This document shows positions 1-5,702 of a stretch of DNA of 6,124 nt, one piece after another. The stretch spans positions 1-6,124 of the forward strand of contig CAYGZL010000142.1 of NCBI GenBank assembly GCA_964354345.1, given 5' to 3'. Under the pieces are notes generated by a model that did not search any database, was not told the origin of the DNA, and saw only the letters and a list, made by a program, of their open reading frames with translations. Source of the DNA: CAYGZL01 sp964354345 (lineage in GTDB: Bacteria; Chloroflexota; Anaerolineae; Anaerolineales; UBA4823). Made by a program: the position numbers and the translations under genes. The first letter of the stretch is position 1, and every line of letters starts with the position of its first letter.

Positions 1-1656
1 CTGGCAAGTGTTTTTTTCGCGCTATGCTTTTGGATCTTCCATCCTGGCTACATGATCAACGATGACATCGGCATCATCATGCTCGCCTCCGGGTACCTGG
101 GGGGGAAGCCCGCCCCATTTCTGATATACAGCAATGTTGTCCTGGGTTGGATCTTGAATCTCCTCTATGCCTTGCCTGTTGGCCTTAATTGGGAAATCAT
201 CCTCTTTATCGCACTGAACTTTCTGTGCGTATGGGCGCTGATTTACCTGGTTCTTTCCCGCCCGATAAAAAACTTGCCTAAACTTACCGGGGTTTTAGCA
301 GTTTTATTCTGCGATAGCTACTTCCTGATTAACCTCACATTTACGACGATCGCCGCATTTACCGGCATATCCGGCTTTGCCCTGATTTTGATGACGGCGC
401 AGAAAAAATCTCCGGTACATAAAAGGCTTCTCGCGGCTGGAATTACTCTGATCTGGGCAGGCGGTTTGATCCGCCTCGAGGCGGTATTGCTCGTTTTTCT
501 CATCCTTCTGCCAGCCCTGGTTTTCTGTTTTCGTTCTTTCGATCTCAAGAGGCTGATCATAGCCCTGTCAGTAGGTGGCTGCCTGGCGGGCGGCTTTTAT
601 GCTTTTGATCGGGCGTATGTGCGATCAGTTCCAGATTGGAACGCCTTTGATATCTACAACCAGACCCGCTCCATGCTCCAGGATACACCGCGCTGGAACA
701 AGATGGAAGCGAAGACAGGCGATATTGGTTGGAGTGCGAACGACCTGAAGCTGTTCCTGGCCTGGTTTTTCCCAGACGAGAAAACCTACTCGCTTGCAAA
801 CCTGCAATACCTGGTAGAGCATGTCCCTGGCAGGCAGGGAAGCCTGCGCGCCCCGGTAGTCTCTTTTCTTCGCTCTCTGACCCATCTCGAAGCGCTCCCC
901 TACGGGCTGATGATTGCCTTCATCTGGTTGGCGATCTTGTTTTATCCAGCTTTGAGAAGAGCAGCCATTCCTTTCGCTTTTGTTCTGGCCAGCCTGGTTG
1001 GGATCAACATTTATCTCGCCTGGGCAATGAGCGATCCTGACCGTGTGCTGCTGCCTTCAATGGCTGCCGGGGTCATTTTTGGGCTCTGTTTTCTGGATTG
1101 GAGGAGCAACGGCAGTATGGAATTGCTGCCATCTTCCAGGCGAGATGTTTTGAGACCGATTGTCCTGGGGGCTACGCTTGCCTCCGTAATGATACTCGTC
1201 CTGGTGGAATCGATCCAGACGACCGGGTTCAACCTGACCAAGCAAACCACTTACCGTCAGATCTTGTCCGATCTGGACGACCTGCAACGCTCCGGAGCAA
1301 TCGCACCCAATGCTTTGATCATCTCGCCCTCGTATGGGATTCCGCTGGAGTGGACCGACCCGCTGACGCTCAGTTTCCCCCGCATTCAGTACCTCGACCT
1401 GGGATGGCTGACCTTTTCTCCGCCTTATTATGAAGTGCTGCGCCAGCATGATATTGCCTCCCTTCCAGCCGGTTTATACCAGAAGGAGAACGTTTATCTT
1501 CTGTCAAAGCCGGTAGTCGTGAAAGGCCTCCTGCAATACATCCAGGAGCACGAAGGTGTCAATGCAAGTGTCGAAACCTTGTATAGCCTGCCGAACAGCC
1601 GGCGTGAGTTTGGGTACAACAATCTCCAGTTGTATAAGGTTGTGGGGTTGAAATGA
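1..1656 (+). CDS. Polytopic membrane protein, 5'-truncated by window edge; possible GT-C-like fold
   Basis: The reading frame is open from base 1, giving 551 visible codons, with no stop before the first ATG at 52. The residues before that ATG (LASVFFALCFWIFHPGY) look like a transmembrane helix, so the true start lies before the window and the ATG at 52 is internal. Roughly ten to eleven hydrophobic segments follow, near visible residues 1-14, 40-60, 64-85, 95-131 (two), 143-157, 161-177, 185-202, 301-318, 322-341, 350-365 and 387-405. A soluble C-terminal part of about 145 residues ends the protein. A hydrophilic loop lies between residues 203 and 300. The acidic pair in MINDD straight after the first helix recalls the first-loop acidic motif of GT-C glycosyltransferases, but no family signature is secure. 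I do not recognise the protein; a role in envelope or surface sugar transfer is only a guess. The stop TGA is at 1654-1656. Confidence 0.85.
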   Translation: MASVFFALCFWIFHPGYMINDDIGIIMLASGYLGGKPAPFLIYSNVVLGWILNLLYALPVGLNWEIILFIALNFLCVWALIYLVLSRPIKNLPKLTGVLAVLFCDSYFLINLTFTTIAAFTGISGFALILMTAQKKSPVHKRLLAAGITLIWAGGLIRLEAVLLVFLILLPALVFCFRSFDLKRLIIALSVGGCLAGGFYAFDRAYVRSVPDWNAFDIYNQTRSMLQDTPRWNKMEAKTGDIGWSANDLKLFLAWFFPDEKTYSLANLQYLVEHVPGRQGSLRAPVVSFLRSLTHLEALPYGLMIAFIWLAILFYPALRRAAIPFAFVLASLVGINIYLAWAMSDPDRVLLPSMAAGVIFGLCFLDWRSNGSMELLPSSRRDVLRPIVLGATLASVMILVLVESIQTTGFNLTKQTTYRQILSDLDDLQRSGAIAPNALIISPSYGIPLEWTDPLTLSFPRIQYLDLGWLTFSPPYYEVLRQHDIASLPAGLYQKENVYLLSKPVVVKGLLQYIQEHEGVNASVETLYSLPNSRREFGYNNLQLYKVVGLK

Positions 1657-1675
1657 AACAATTTTCAAGTTTTTT
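1648..1675 (+). terminator. Weak candidate intrinsic terminator after the membrane protein gene
   Basis: TTGAAA (1648-1653) pairs with TTTCAA (1663-1668) around a 9-base loop that contains the stop codon, and a run of six T follows at 1670-1675. The stem has one G-C pair only, so termination would be inefficient. The position directly at the end of the gene is the main support. Confidence 0.3.
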
Positions 1676-1822
1676 CTCGATGTAGTGCACACCCAGACCT
1701 CATAGAGGCAGATGGTTGGCGTTATCAAATGGGCGATGTCATGAATGGGCGTAGAAAAAATCAACGTTTGAGTCATCGGTCAGATACTCCATCCATCCTG
1801 AGGAATTAACAGTGTTATTCAG
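1663..1822 (-). pseudogene. Remnant of a PIN-domain toxin (VapC family), frameshifted and truncated
   Basis: Read on the - strand from 1822, the frame gives NNTVNSSGWMEYLTD followed by DSNVDFF, ending near 1754. After a frame change at about 1753 it continues as STPIHDIAHLITPTICLYEVW and a few more residues. Together these match the N-terminal region of small PIN-domain toxins, whose familiar pattern is MN-x-VDSSGWLEY, then a DFF-x-x-PI segment, then a P[TS]I-x-[LI]YEV helix. About 50 of the usual 130 or so residues remain; the rest is missing where the upstream membrane gene ends. The first catalytic aspartate of the family is asparagine here (VNSSGW), and the expected ATG is CTG. The frameshift fits loss of two bases. 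The gene is therefore dead by start, frame, active site and length. What is seen is the peptide pattern; the family name comes from general knowledge of VapC sequences, not from a search. Confidence 0.72.
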
Positions 1823-1972
1823 TGATCCTCATCCTCCTCTGCGCGAAGATTATCGGTATCCGGGCTTTTCAACATACCGCGCGCTTCTTCAATGGGCGGA
1901 ATCACCCCCCACGAAAAGTATCCTTGAATGGAATAAAAGCCAGCTTTTGGCCGAGCTTATAGTTGTATGCAT
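1819..1972 (-). pseudogene. Remnant of an AbrB/SpoVT-fold antitoxin paired with the VapC remnant
   Basis: On the - strand an ATG (1972-1970) starts MHTTISS, the usual opening of AbrB-fold antitoxins (TTISSKGQ...IP). The following KGQ...IP stretch is missing. A second frame then gives KLGQKLAFIPFKDTF, matching the family's x-PGQKL-x-x-IPY-x-D segment. From about 1905 a third frame gives PIEEARGMLKSPDTDNL and an acidic tail, resembling the family's C-terminal RPI-x-E-x-RGMLKG-x-DT pattern, ending in TGA at 1821-1819. So the gene has suffered an internal deletion of roughly 45 or more bases and at least two frame changes. The stop overlaps the first codon of the toxin remnant (CTGA, probably once ATGA), the usual coupling in such operons. 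No intact antitoxin can be made. Family assignment is by recalled pattern and is fairly secure because the order, strand and overlap all agree with a toxin-antitoxin pair. Confidence 0.7.
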
Positions 1973-1980
1973 TTCTCTAT

Positions 1981-1986
1981 CCTCCC
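1981..1986 (-). promoter_or_regulatory. Preserved Shine-Dalgarno of the antitoxin remnant
   Basis: The - strand reads GGGAGG, followed by 8 bases and the ATG at 1972-1970. This is a near-ideal ribosome binding site and fixes the start of the decayed antitoxin gene. Confidence 0.6.
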
Positions 1987-2133
1987 AATACATAATCCAG
2001 GTTCTCCAGGATGAGTAAGCTCAAATCGGGCCCAGGTTCGACGAACGGGCGTAAAAATAATTTAAAATGACGCAGGCAGTGCTGCAGGTCAGTGTGGATG
2101 CTTGCGGGTGATTCTCAGCATAAATTGTGACGG

Positions 2134-2142
2134 TGATATAAT
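2134..2142 (+). promoter_or_regulatory. Extended -10 sigma-70-type promoter
   Basis: TGATATAAT is a perfect TGnTATAAT extended -10 element, with TATAAT at 2137-2142. A poor -35 candidate, TTCTCA (2112-2117), stands 19 bases upstream, but extended -10 promoters need little -35 contact. Transcription would start near 2149 and run into the ribosome binding site at 2147-2153 almost at once, which suggests either a near-leaderless message or a longer transcript reaching the racemase operon. Confidence 0.45.
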
Positions 2143-2146
2143 CATC

Positions 2147-2153
2147 GGAGGGG
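2147..2153 (+). promoter_or_regulatory. Strong ribosome binding site before the small ORF
   Basis: GGAGGGG stands 3 bases before the ATG at 2157. The match to anti-Shine-Dalgarno is very good, but the spacing is short and the promoter just upstream would start transcription almost on top of it. Confidence 0.4.
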
Positions 2154-2156
2154 TAG

Positions 2157-2360
2157 ATGTTGAAGCAAGCCAGCGTTGCGTTAGAAAACCCGCATGGATG
2201 CGACTGGCGTCACGCCCCGCGAACGTATCCAGTGGACGGGTCAGCGTTGCCTGCAGAATGCGACCCTCTCTACTTCGGGTTCAGGAACTCGAGTGGCATT
2301 AAGGCCGCGCTCCTATCCGCGTTCTTCCATCACGCCTATCTCTGGGTATTACACATTTGA
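2157..2360 (+). CDS. Small ORF of unknown function, 67 codons, doubtful
   Basis: The ORF begins MLKQASVALENPHG and ends in a hydrophobic patch with KAALLSAFFHHAYLWVLHI. It is supported by expression signals (extended -10 and GGAGGGG) rather than by any family likeness. The middle is rich in Pro, Arg, Cys and Trp, unlike a typical folded domain, and two other overlapping frames (2102-2302 and 2194 onward) are also open, as expected for GC-rich noncoding DNA. It may be a remnant, a short membrane-associated peptide, or chance. It ends 12 bases before the -35 of the operon promoter. No function is claimed. Confidence 0.25.
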   Translation: MLKQASVALENPHGCDWRHAPRTYPVDGSALPAECDPLYFGFRNSSGIKAALLSAFFHHAYLWVLHI

Positions 2361-2371
2361 ATTATTTTCCG

Positions 2372-2399
2372 TTGCAGAAGTTCTTTATCTGGTTATAAT
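2372..2399 (+). promoter_or_regulatory. Sigma-70-type promoter of the racemase-ChrB-MFS operon
   Basis: TTGCAG (2372-2377) and a perfect TATAAT (2394-2399) are separated by 16 bases. Expected start of transcription is near 2406, giving a leader of about 22 bases before the ATG at 2428. The surrounding DNA is AT-rich compared with both sides. No clear operator repeat is visible between the promoter and the gene. Confidence 0.6.
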
Positions 2400-2417
2400 T
2401 TCCCCTATCTTATTCTC

Positions 2418-2422
2418 TGAGG
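2418..2422 (+). promoter_or_regulatory. Ribosome binding site deciding the racemase start
   Basis: TGAGG stands 5 bases before the ATG at 2428. The frame stays open upstream to an ATG at 2194, but the added 78 residues do not look like the family's N-terminus and would span the promoter, so 2428 is the preferred start. Confidence 0.65.
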
Positions 2423-2427
2423 TTAAC

Positions 2428-3696
2428 ATGCCAACGGTTTCTGAACAAAACGTCAACCAATCCTCCCGCCCCTCCCAGCTCCAGATCACCGACCTGCGTG
2501 TGGTCTACCTGAAGGGGCTGCCGATGGACTGCCCCTTGCTCCGCATTGACACCAACCAGGGCATTTCTGGTTATGGCGAGGTGCGTGATTGGGCCAGCCC
2601 CACTTATGCCCTGATGCTCAAGTCGCGCTTGCTGGGCGAAAATCCCTGCAATGTTGATAATCTTTTCCGCAAGATCAAGCAGTTCGGTTTCCACGCCCGC
2701 CAGGCCGGCGGCGTGTGCGGCGTCGAAATGGCGCTCATGGACCTGGCCGGCAAGGCCTATGGTGTACCGGTCTACATGCTGGCGGGCGGCAGGTTCCGCG
2801 ATAAAATCCTGATCTACTCCGACACCCCCTCCGAACCAGAAGGCACCGCCATGGGTCATCGACTCAAGGAGCGCATGCAGCAGGGATTCAAGTTCTTGAA
2901 GATGGATGTCGGCATCGACCTGCTGCGCCGCATTCCGGGCGGGCTGGTGGCTCCTCCTGGTATGTTGGAATCCCAGGAAGTCATGCATCCCTTCACCGGC
3001 ATCCAGATCACTCAGCAGGGCATCGATTGGCTGTGCGAGTATGTCGAGCAAGTGCGTGCCGTAATCGGCTACGAAATCCCCCTGGCGGCCGACCATTTTG
3101 GTCACCTGAATCTGGAAGCCTGCATTCGCCTGGGCCAGGCGCTCGATAAATACACCCTGGCCTGGTACGAAGACATGATCCCCTGGCAGTACACCGACCT
3201 GTACGTGCGCCTCTCTAATTCGGTGAACACCCCTGTCTGCACCGGCGAGGACATCTACCTAAAAGAAGGCTTCAAACCGCTGCTCGAGGCGCACGCCGTC
3301 TCAGTTATCCACCCCGACCTGGCCACTTCCGGCGGTATCCTGGAGACCAAGAAAATCGGCGACCTGGCCCAGGAGCACGGTGTGGCGATGGCCATGCACA
3401 TGGCCGGCTCCCCCGTGGCAGCGATGGCGGCGGTGCACTGCGCCGCGGCCACCGAGAATTTCCTGGTGCTCGAAAACCACTCGGTCGATATTCCGGAGTG
3501 GAATGAGCTGGTCACCGGCCTGCCCAATCCCGTGATCCAGGACGGCTACATCCAGGTGCCTGAAACTCCTGGCTTAGGCTTCGCCGATCTCAACGAAGAG
3601 ATGGTGCGCAAGTTCATCGATCCCGCCCAGCCCGGCTACTTCGAGCCGACCGACGCCTGGGATCATGAAAAATCCGGCGACCGCTTGTGGAGTTAA
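2428..3696 (+). CDS. Enolase-superfamily enzyme, mandelate racemase/muconate lactonizing type
   Basis: This 422-residue protein has the usual length and two-domain plan of the mandelate racemase/muconate lactonizing family. An N-terminal capping domain (about residues 18-128) precedes a (beta/alpha)8 barrel. Metal ligands are visible at D222 (AADHFG), E248 (WYEDM) and E274 (CTGED). The His-Asp dyad of the mandelate racemase subgroup is H324 (MAMHMAG) and D297 (IHPDLATSGG), and E349 (LVLEN) matches the glutamate that helps bind the substrate carboxylate. On the second strand the usual KxK is K158-M-D160, so one base is replaced by aspartate. Such enzymes abstract the proton next to a carboxylate in a Mg2+-dependent way, causing racemisation or, more often for this set of residues, dehydration of sugar acids. 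Substrate is not predictable. The region 161-200 between strand and helix is long and may cover the active site, as in mannonate-dehydratase relatives. It is the first gene of an operon with the ChrB-domain and MFS genes. GC content looks higher than in its neighbours. Confidence 0.92.
   Translation: MPTVSEQNVNQSSRPSQLQITDLRVVYLKGLPMDCPLLRIDTNQGISGYGEVRDWASPTYALMLKSRLLGENPCNVDNLFRKIKQFGFHARQAGGVCGVEMALMDLAGKAYGVPVYMLAGGRFRDKILIYSDTPSEPEGTAMGHRLKERMQQGFKFLKMDVGIDLLRRIPGGLVAPPGMLESQEVMHPFTGIQITQQGIDWLCEYVEQVRAVIGYEIPLAADHFGHLNLEACIRLGQALDKYTLAWYEDMIPWQYTDLYVRLSNSVNTPVCTGEDIYLKEGFKPLLEAHAVSVIHPDLATSGGILETKKIGDLAQEHGVAMAMHMAGSPVAAMAAVHCAAATENFLVLENHSVDIPEWNELVTGLPNPVIQDGYIQVPETPGLGFADLNEEMVRKFIDPAQPGYFEPTDAWDHEKSGDRLWS
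3689..3692 (+). promoter_or_regulatory. Ribosome binding site of the ChrB-domain gene inside the racemase end
   Basis: GGAG lies within the last codons of the preceding gene, 5 bases before the ATG at 3698. It favours 3698 over the in-frame ATG at 3665, which would overlap the racemase gene by 32 bases and add 11 residues that are not family-like. Confidence 0.6.
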
Positions 3697-3697
3697 T

Positions 3698-4156
3698 ATG
3701 AAATGGGTTACTCGTTCGCATGTGCATGTGGATCGCGCGGCATGCCCGTGGCTGATTACGCGGTTCATCGACAATGAAGCGGAGTTCTTGTTCGTTCCCG
3801 CCAGCCAGATTGAGCAGGTGGTCAAGGAAACCGGCGCCATCCCCTTCGATGCGCCCGGCGTAGAGCTTGGACATCATGGGGGTGATGGGAAATCGTCCGG
3901 GAGATGCTCATTCGAGTCCATCATCTTGAAATATGAGCTGAAAGAGCCTGGGCTATTACGACTGGCAAAAATTGTCCACGCTGCAGACGTTTCCGAGGAT
4001 ATTGATAAGGATCCTCTCGCCCGCGGCCTGGAAGCAATTGCCAGTGGTTTCAGCCTGCGCTTCCCTGAAGATGAAGAAAACCTGGCCCACCAGTTCGATG
4101 TGTATGATGCCCTGTATGCCTGGTGCCGGCTGGATGTGGCCAGGAATAAATCGTAA
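3698..4156 (+). CDS. Stand-alone ChrB C-terminal domain protein (chromate resistance family)
   Basis: This 152-residue protein corresponds to the C-terminal domain of ChrB, the sensor/regulator found with the chromate efflux pump ChrA. Family hallmarks are present in order: W-x-TR-x-HVHVDRAACPWLITRFID (3-25), an EFLFVP strand (29-34), the GAIPFDAPGVELGHH segment (46-60), CSFES with a following KYEL helix (70-81), a KIVHAADV helix (91-98), and the closing VYDALYAWCR (135-144). The N-terminal DNA-binding part of full-length ChrB is absent, so direct transcriptional regulation is unlikely from this chain alone. A short stretch, GDGKSSGR (62-69), separates the HH from the CSFE motif and looks like an insertion compared with shorter relatives. 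The start at 3698 lies one base after the racemase stop, and the MFS gene follows after 5 bases, so co-translation is likely. Its cellular job as a single domain is not established; redox or oxyanion sensing, or an enzyme role, are possibilities. Confidence 0.9.
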   Translation: MKWVTRSHVHVDRAACPWLITRFIDNEAEFLFVPASQIEQVVKETGAIPFDAPGVELGHHGGDGKSSGRCSFESIILKYELKEPGLLRLAKIVHAADVSEDIDKDPLARGLEAIASGFSLRFPEDEENLAHQFDVYDALYAWCRLDVARNKS

Positions 4157-4161
4157 CAGGG

Positions 4162-5388
4162 ATGCCTAAACCATTTACAACCGACCTCCCAATCCTGTTC
4201 ACCACCCGGATTGTGCGCCTGTTCTGCTACGGATTCTTGTCCGTGGTGCTGGCGCTCTATCTCTCCGAAGCAGGCCTCAGTGAGAAACAAATCGGGCTGC
4301 TCTTTACACTGACCCTGGTTGGGGATGCCGGTATCTCGCTCTGGCTGACCACCTCCGCTGACCGGTTTGGCCGGCGACGCACGCTGCTGCTGGGTGCGTT
4401 CTTGATGATTGGTGCGGGAGTGGTCTTCATCCTGACAGAAAACCCAATCCTGCTGATGGCAGCCGCCATTATCGGCGTCATCAGCCCCAGCGGTAACGAG
4501 ATCGGCCCTTTCCTCTCGGTTGAGCAGGCCGGGCTGACGCAGTTAATTCCCGATCACCAGCGTACACAGACTTTTGCCTGGTATAACCTGTCGGGATCAT
4601 TTGCTACGGCCAGTGGTGCGCTGGCAGGTGGTTGGCTGTCTCAGGCTTTGCAGGGTCGTGGCGTAACTGCCTTGGGCTCATACCGGGCAGTGCTGATGGG
4701 GTATGCTTTGGGCGGTGTAGCCCTGGTGGTTCTCTTCCTATGCATGTCAGCCGCCATCGAAGCGTCTGCGAGTACACTTCAGAATGCAACCAAACGAACA
4801 CTCGGTTTACATCGTTCTCGCAATGTGGTGTTTCAGTTGAGCGCCCTGTTTGCCATGGACGCTTTTGCTGGCGGTTTGATCGTCCAGAGCATGATAGCTT
4901 ACTGGTTCCATATACGCTTTGGGATCGAAGCGGGCCTCATCGGCAGTATCTTCTTCGGCGCCAACCTTCTGGCGGGGGGTTCTGCGCTCCTGGCAGGGAG
5001 TATCGCCAGGAAAATCGGCCTGATTAACACAATGGTCTTTACTCACATCCCATCGAATATCCTATTGATGTTGGTGCCGTTGATGCCCGCTCTACCGCTG
5101 GCGATATTGATGCTCTTACTGCGTTTCAGCATCTCACAGATGGATGTTCCCACGCGCCAGTCGTACACCATGGCGGTTGTCGCTCCCGACGAGCGTTCCG
5201 CTGCATCCGGAGTGACTGCCATCGCCCGCTCGGTGGGCGCAGCGCTCTCGCCATCTCTGACGGGGATTTTCTTGGGCATCCCTGCGCTGCTCAGCGTGCC
5301 GTTCTTCCTTTCGGGTGGTTTGAAGATTATTTACGACTTGCTGCTGTATCGTAGTTTCCGCCGGCTCAAGCCACCTGAGGAACGGTAG
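4162..5388 (+). CDS. Major facilitator superfamily (MFS) transporter
   Basis: The 408-residue product has the length and about twelve hydrophobic helices of an MFS secondary transporter in the cytoplasmic membrane. Helices are estimated near 14-34, 45-63, 74-92, 96-118, 139-161, 177-197, 222-246, 258-279, 288-307, 309-328, 348-371 and 373-392. Motif A between helices 2 and 3 reads SADRFGRRR (65-73), a strong MFS signature. A degraded half-repeat is visible after helix 8 (SIARKIG, 280-286). The long central loop is about residues 198-221. The substrate cannot be read from sequence. Linkage to a ChrB domain suggests efflux of an oxyanion or other toxicant in place of the missing ChrA; linkage to the racemase-like gene suggests carboxylate transport. 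The ATG follows the previous stop by 5 bases; the only purine-rich run (AGGG, 4158-4161) touches the ATG, so initiation probably depends on translational coupling. Confidence 0.93.
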   Translation: MPKPFTTDLPILFTTRIVRLFCYGFLSVVLALYLSEAGLSEKQIGLLFTLTLVGDAGISLWLTTSADRFGRRRTLLLGAFLMIGAGVVFILTENPILLMAAAIIGVISPSGNEIGPFLSVEQAGLTQLIPDHQRTQTFAWYNLSGSFATASGALAGGWLSQALQGRGVTALGSYRAVLMGYALGGVALVVLFLCMSAAIEASASTLQNATKRTLGLHRSRNVVFQLSALFAMDAFAGGLIVQSMIAYWFHIRFGIEAGLIGSIFFGANLLAGGSALLAGSIARKIGLINTMVFTHIPSNILLMLVPLMPALPLAILMLLLRFSISQMDVPTRQSYTMAVVAPDERSAASGVTAIARSVGAALSPSLTGIFLGIPALLSVPFFLSGGLKIIYDLLLYRSFRRLKPPEER

Positions 5389-5441
5389 ATCAATCTTCCT
5401 TATATTACAGGGTTGCACATTGTGAAAAGTCCAATCATCTC

Positions 5442-5457
5442 TCATTACCGGTAATGA
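5442..5457. promoter_or_regulatory. Perfect 16-bp palindrome, candidate operator
   Basis: TCATTACCGGTAATGA is its own reverse complement with no spacer. It lies 53 bases after the MFS stop and covers the ATG of the histidine-rich ORF (5454). Short symmetric sites like this are typical for dimeric repressors. Which family would bind is unknown; a metal sensor is a guess based on the product next to it. Confidence 0.4.
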
Positions 5458-5690
5458 TTATAGGGGCTTCTTTATTGCTTCTCGAAGATCATGGACATAT
5501 CCACGAACATGCCTGGGTAGAACATGAGCACTGCCACCAGCACGATGATCCCCATCACGCTCACACCCATGCCGCTCCGCAATTCGCTATCGCAGATGCC
5601 AAAGGACATTCACACTGGCATCAACATGATGCAGAAAATCATGATCATTCCCATACACCAGATATTCATCATTGGCATGACCATGAGTAA
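5454..5690 (+). pseudogene. Histidine-rich ORF, probable C-terminal remnant of an EamA/DMT-type transporter
   Basis: The 78-codon ORF encodes 23 histidines. It opens with the end of a hydrophobic helix (MIIGASLLLLED) and then HGHIHEHAWVEHEHCHQHDD, PHHAHTH, KGHSHWHQHD, NHDHSHTPDIHHWHDH. This layout resembles, as I recall it, the cytoplasmic tail of some EamA-family transporters: last helix, x-ERHEHEHxH, EHxHxHDxHHxH, HSHxHxH, then a PDxHHxHxH ending. The membrane domain that should come first is absent: the MFS gene ends only 65 bases earlier, and the bases between do not encode helices in any frame. No Shine-Dalgarno precedes the ATG, which sits inside a palindrome. I therefore read it as a gene fragment left by a deletion. 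The alternative is a free histidine-rich metal-buffering peptide; the good state of the reading frame keeps that open. Confidence 0.6.
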
Positions 5691-5702
5691 CACGTCTGAT
5701 GA

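Larger units (their letters stand above)
1987..2427. other. Intergenic stretch of 441 bases without a recognised gene
   Basis: This stretch separates the decayed toxin-antitoxin locus from the racemase operon. It holds an extended -10 promoter (2134-2142), a strong ribosome binding site with a 67-codon ORF (2157-2360), and a second promoter (2372-2399). On the - strand an open frame of about 40 codons ends in a stop near 1987, just before the antitoxin remnant; I do not recognise it. No tRNA, insertion-sequence end or riboswitch pattern was seen. Confidence 0.6.

Noticed and set aside
1812..2018. 68-codon + strand ORF
   Set aside because: It lies antiparallel over the decayed antitoxin gene, has no ribosome binding site and no recognisable pattern; the - strand explains the sequence better.
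2194..2427. N-terminal extension of the racemase-like gene to the ATG at 2194
   Set aside because: The added 78 residues are not family-like, span the TTGCAG/TATAAT promoter, and the ATG at 2428 has a good TGAGG at 5 bases.
2410..3105. 231-codon - strand ORF under the racemase gene
   Set aside because: It is a mirror frame of a GC-rich gene. The + strand protein has full family motifs.
3665..3697. Earlier ATG for the ChrB-domain gene
   Set aside because: It would overlap the racemase gene and add residues not seen in the family; 3698 has GGAG at 5 bases and starts directly at the conserved W-x-TR-x-HVHVDR block.
5454..5690. CAT/CAC-rich stretch as a tandem repeat or CRISPR-like array
   Set aside because: The periodicity comes from alternating histidine codons; there are no equal repeats with spacers.
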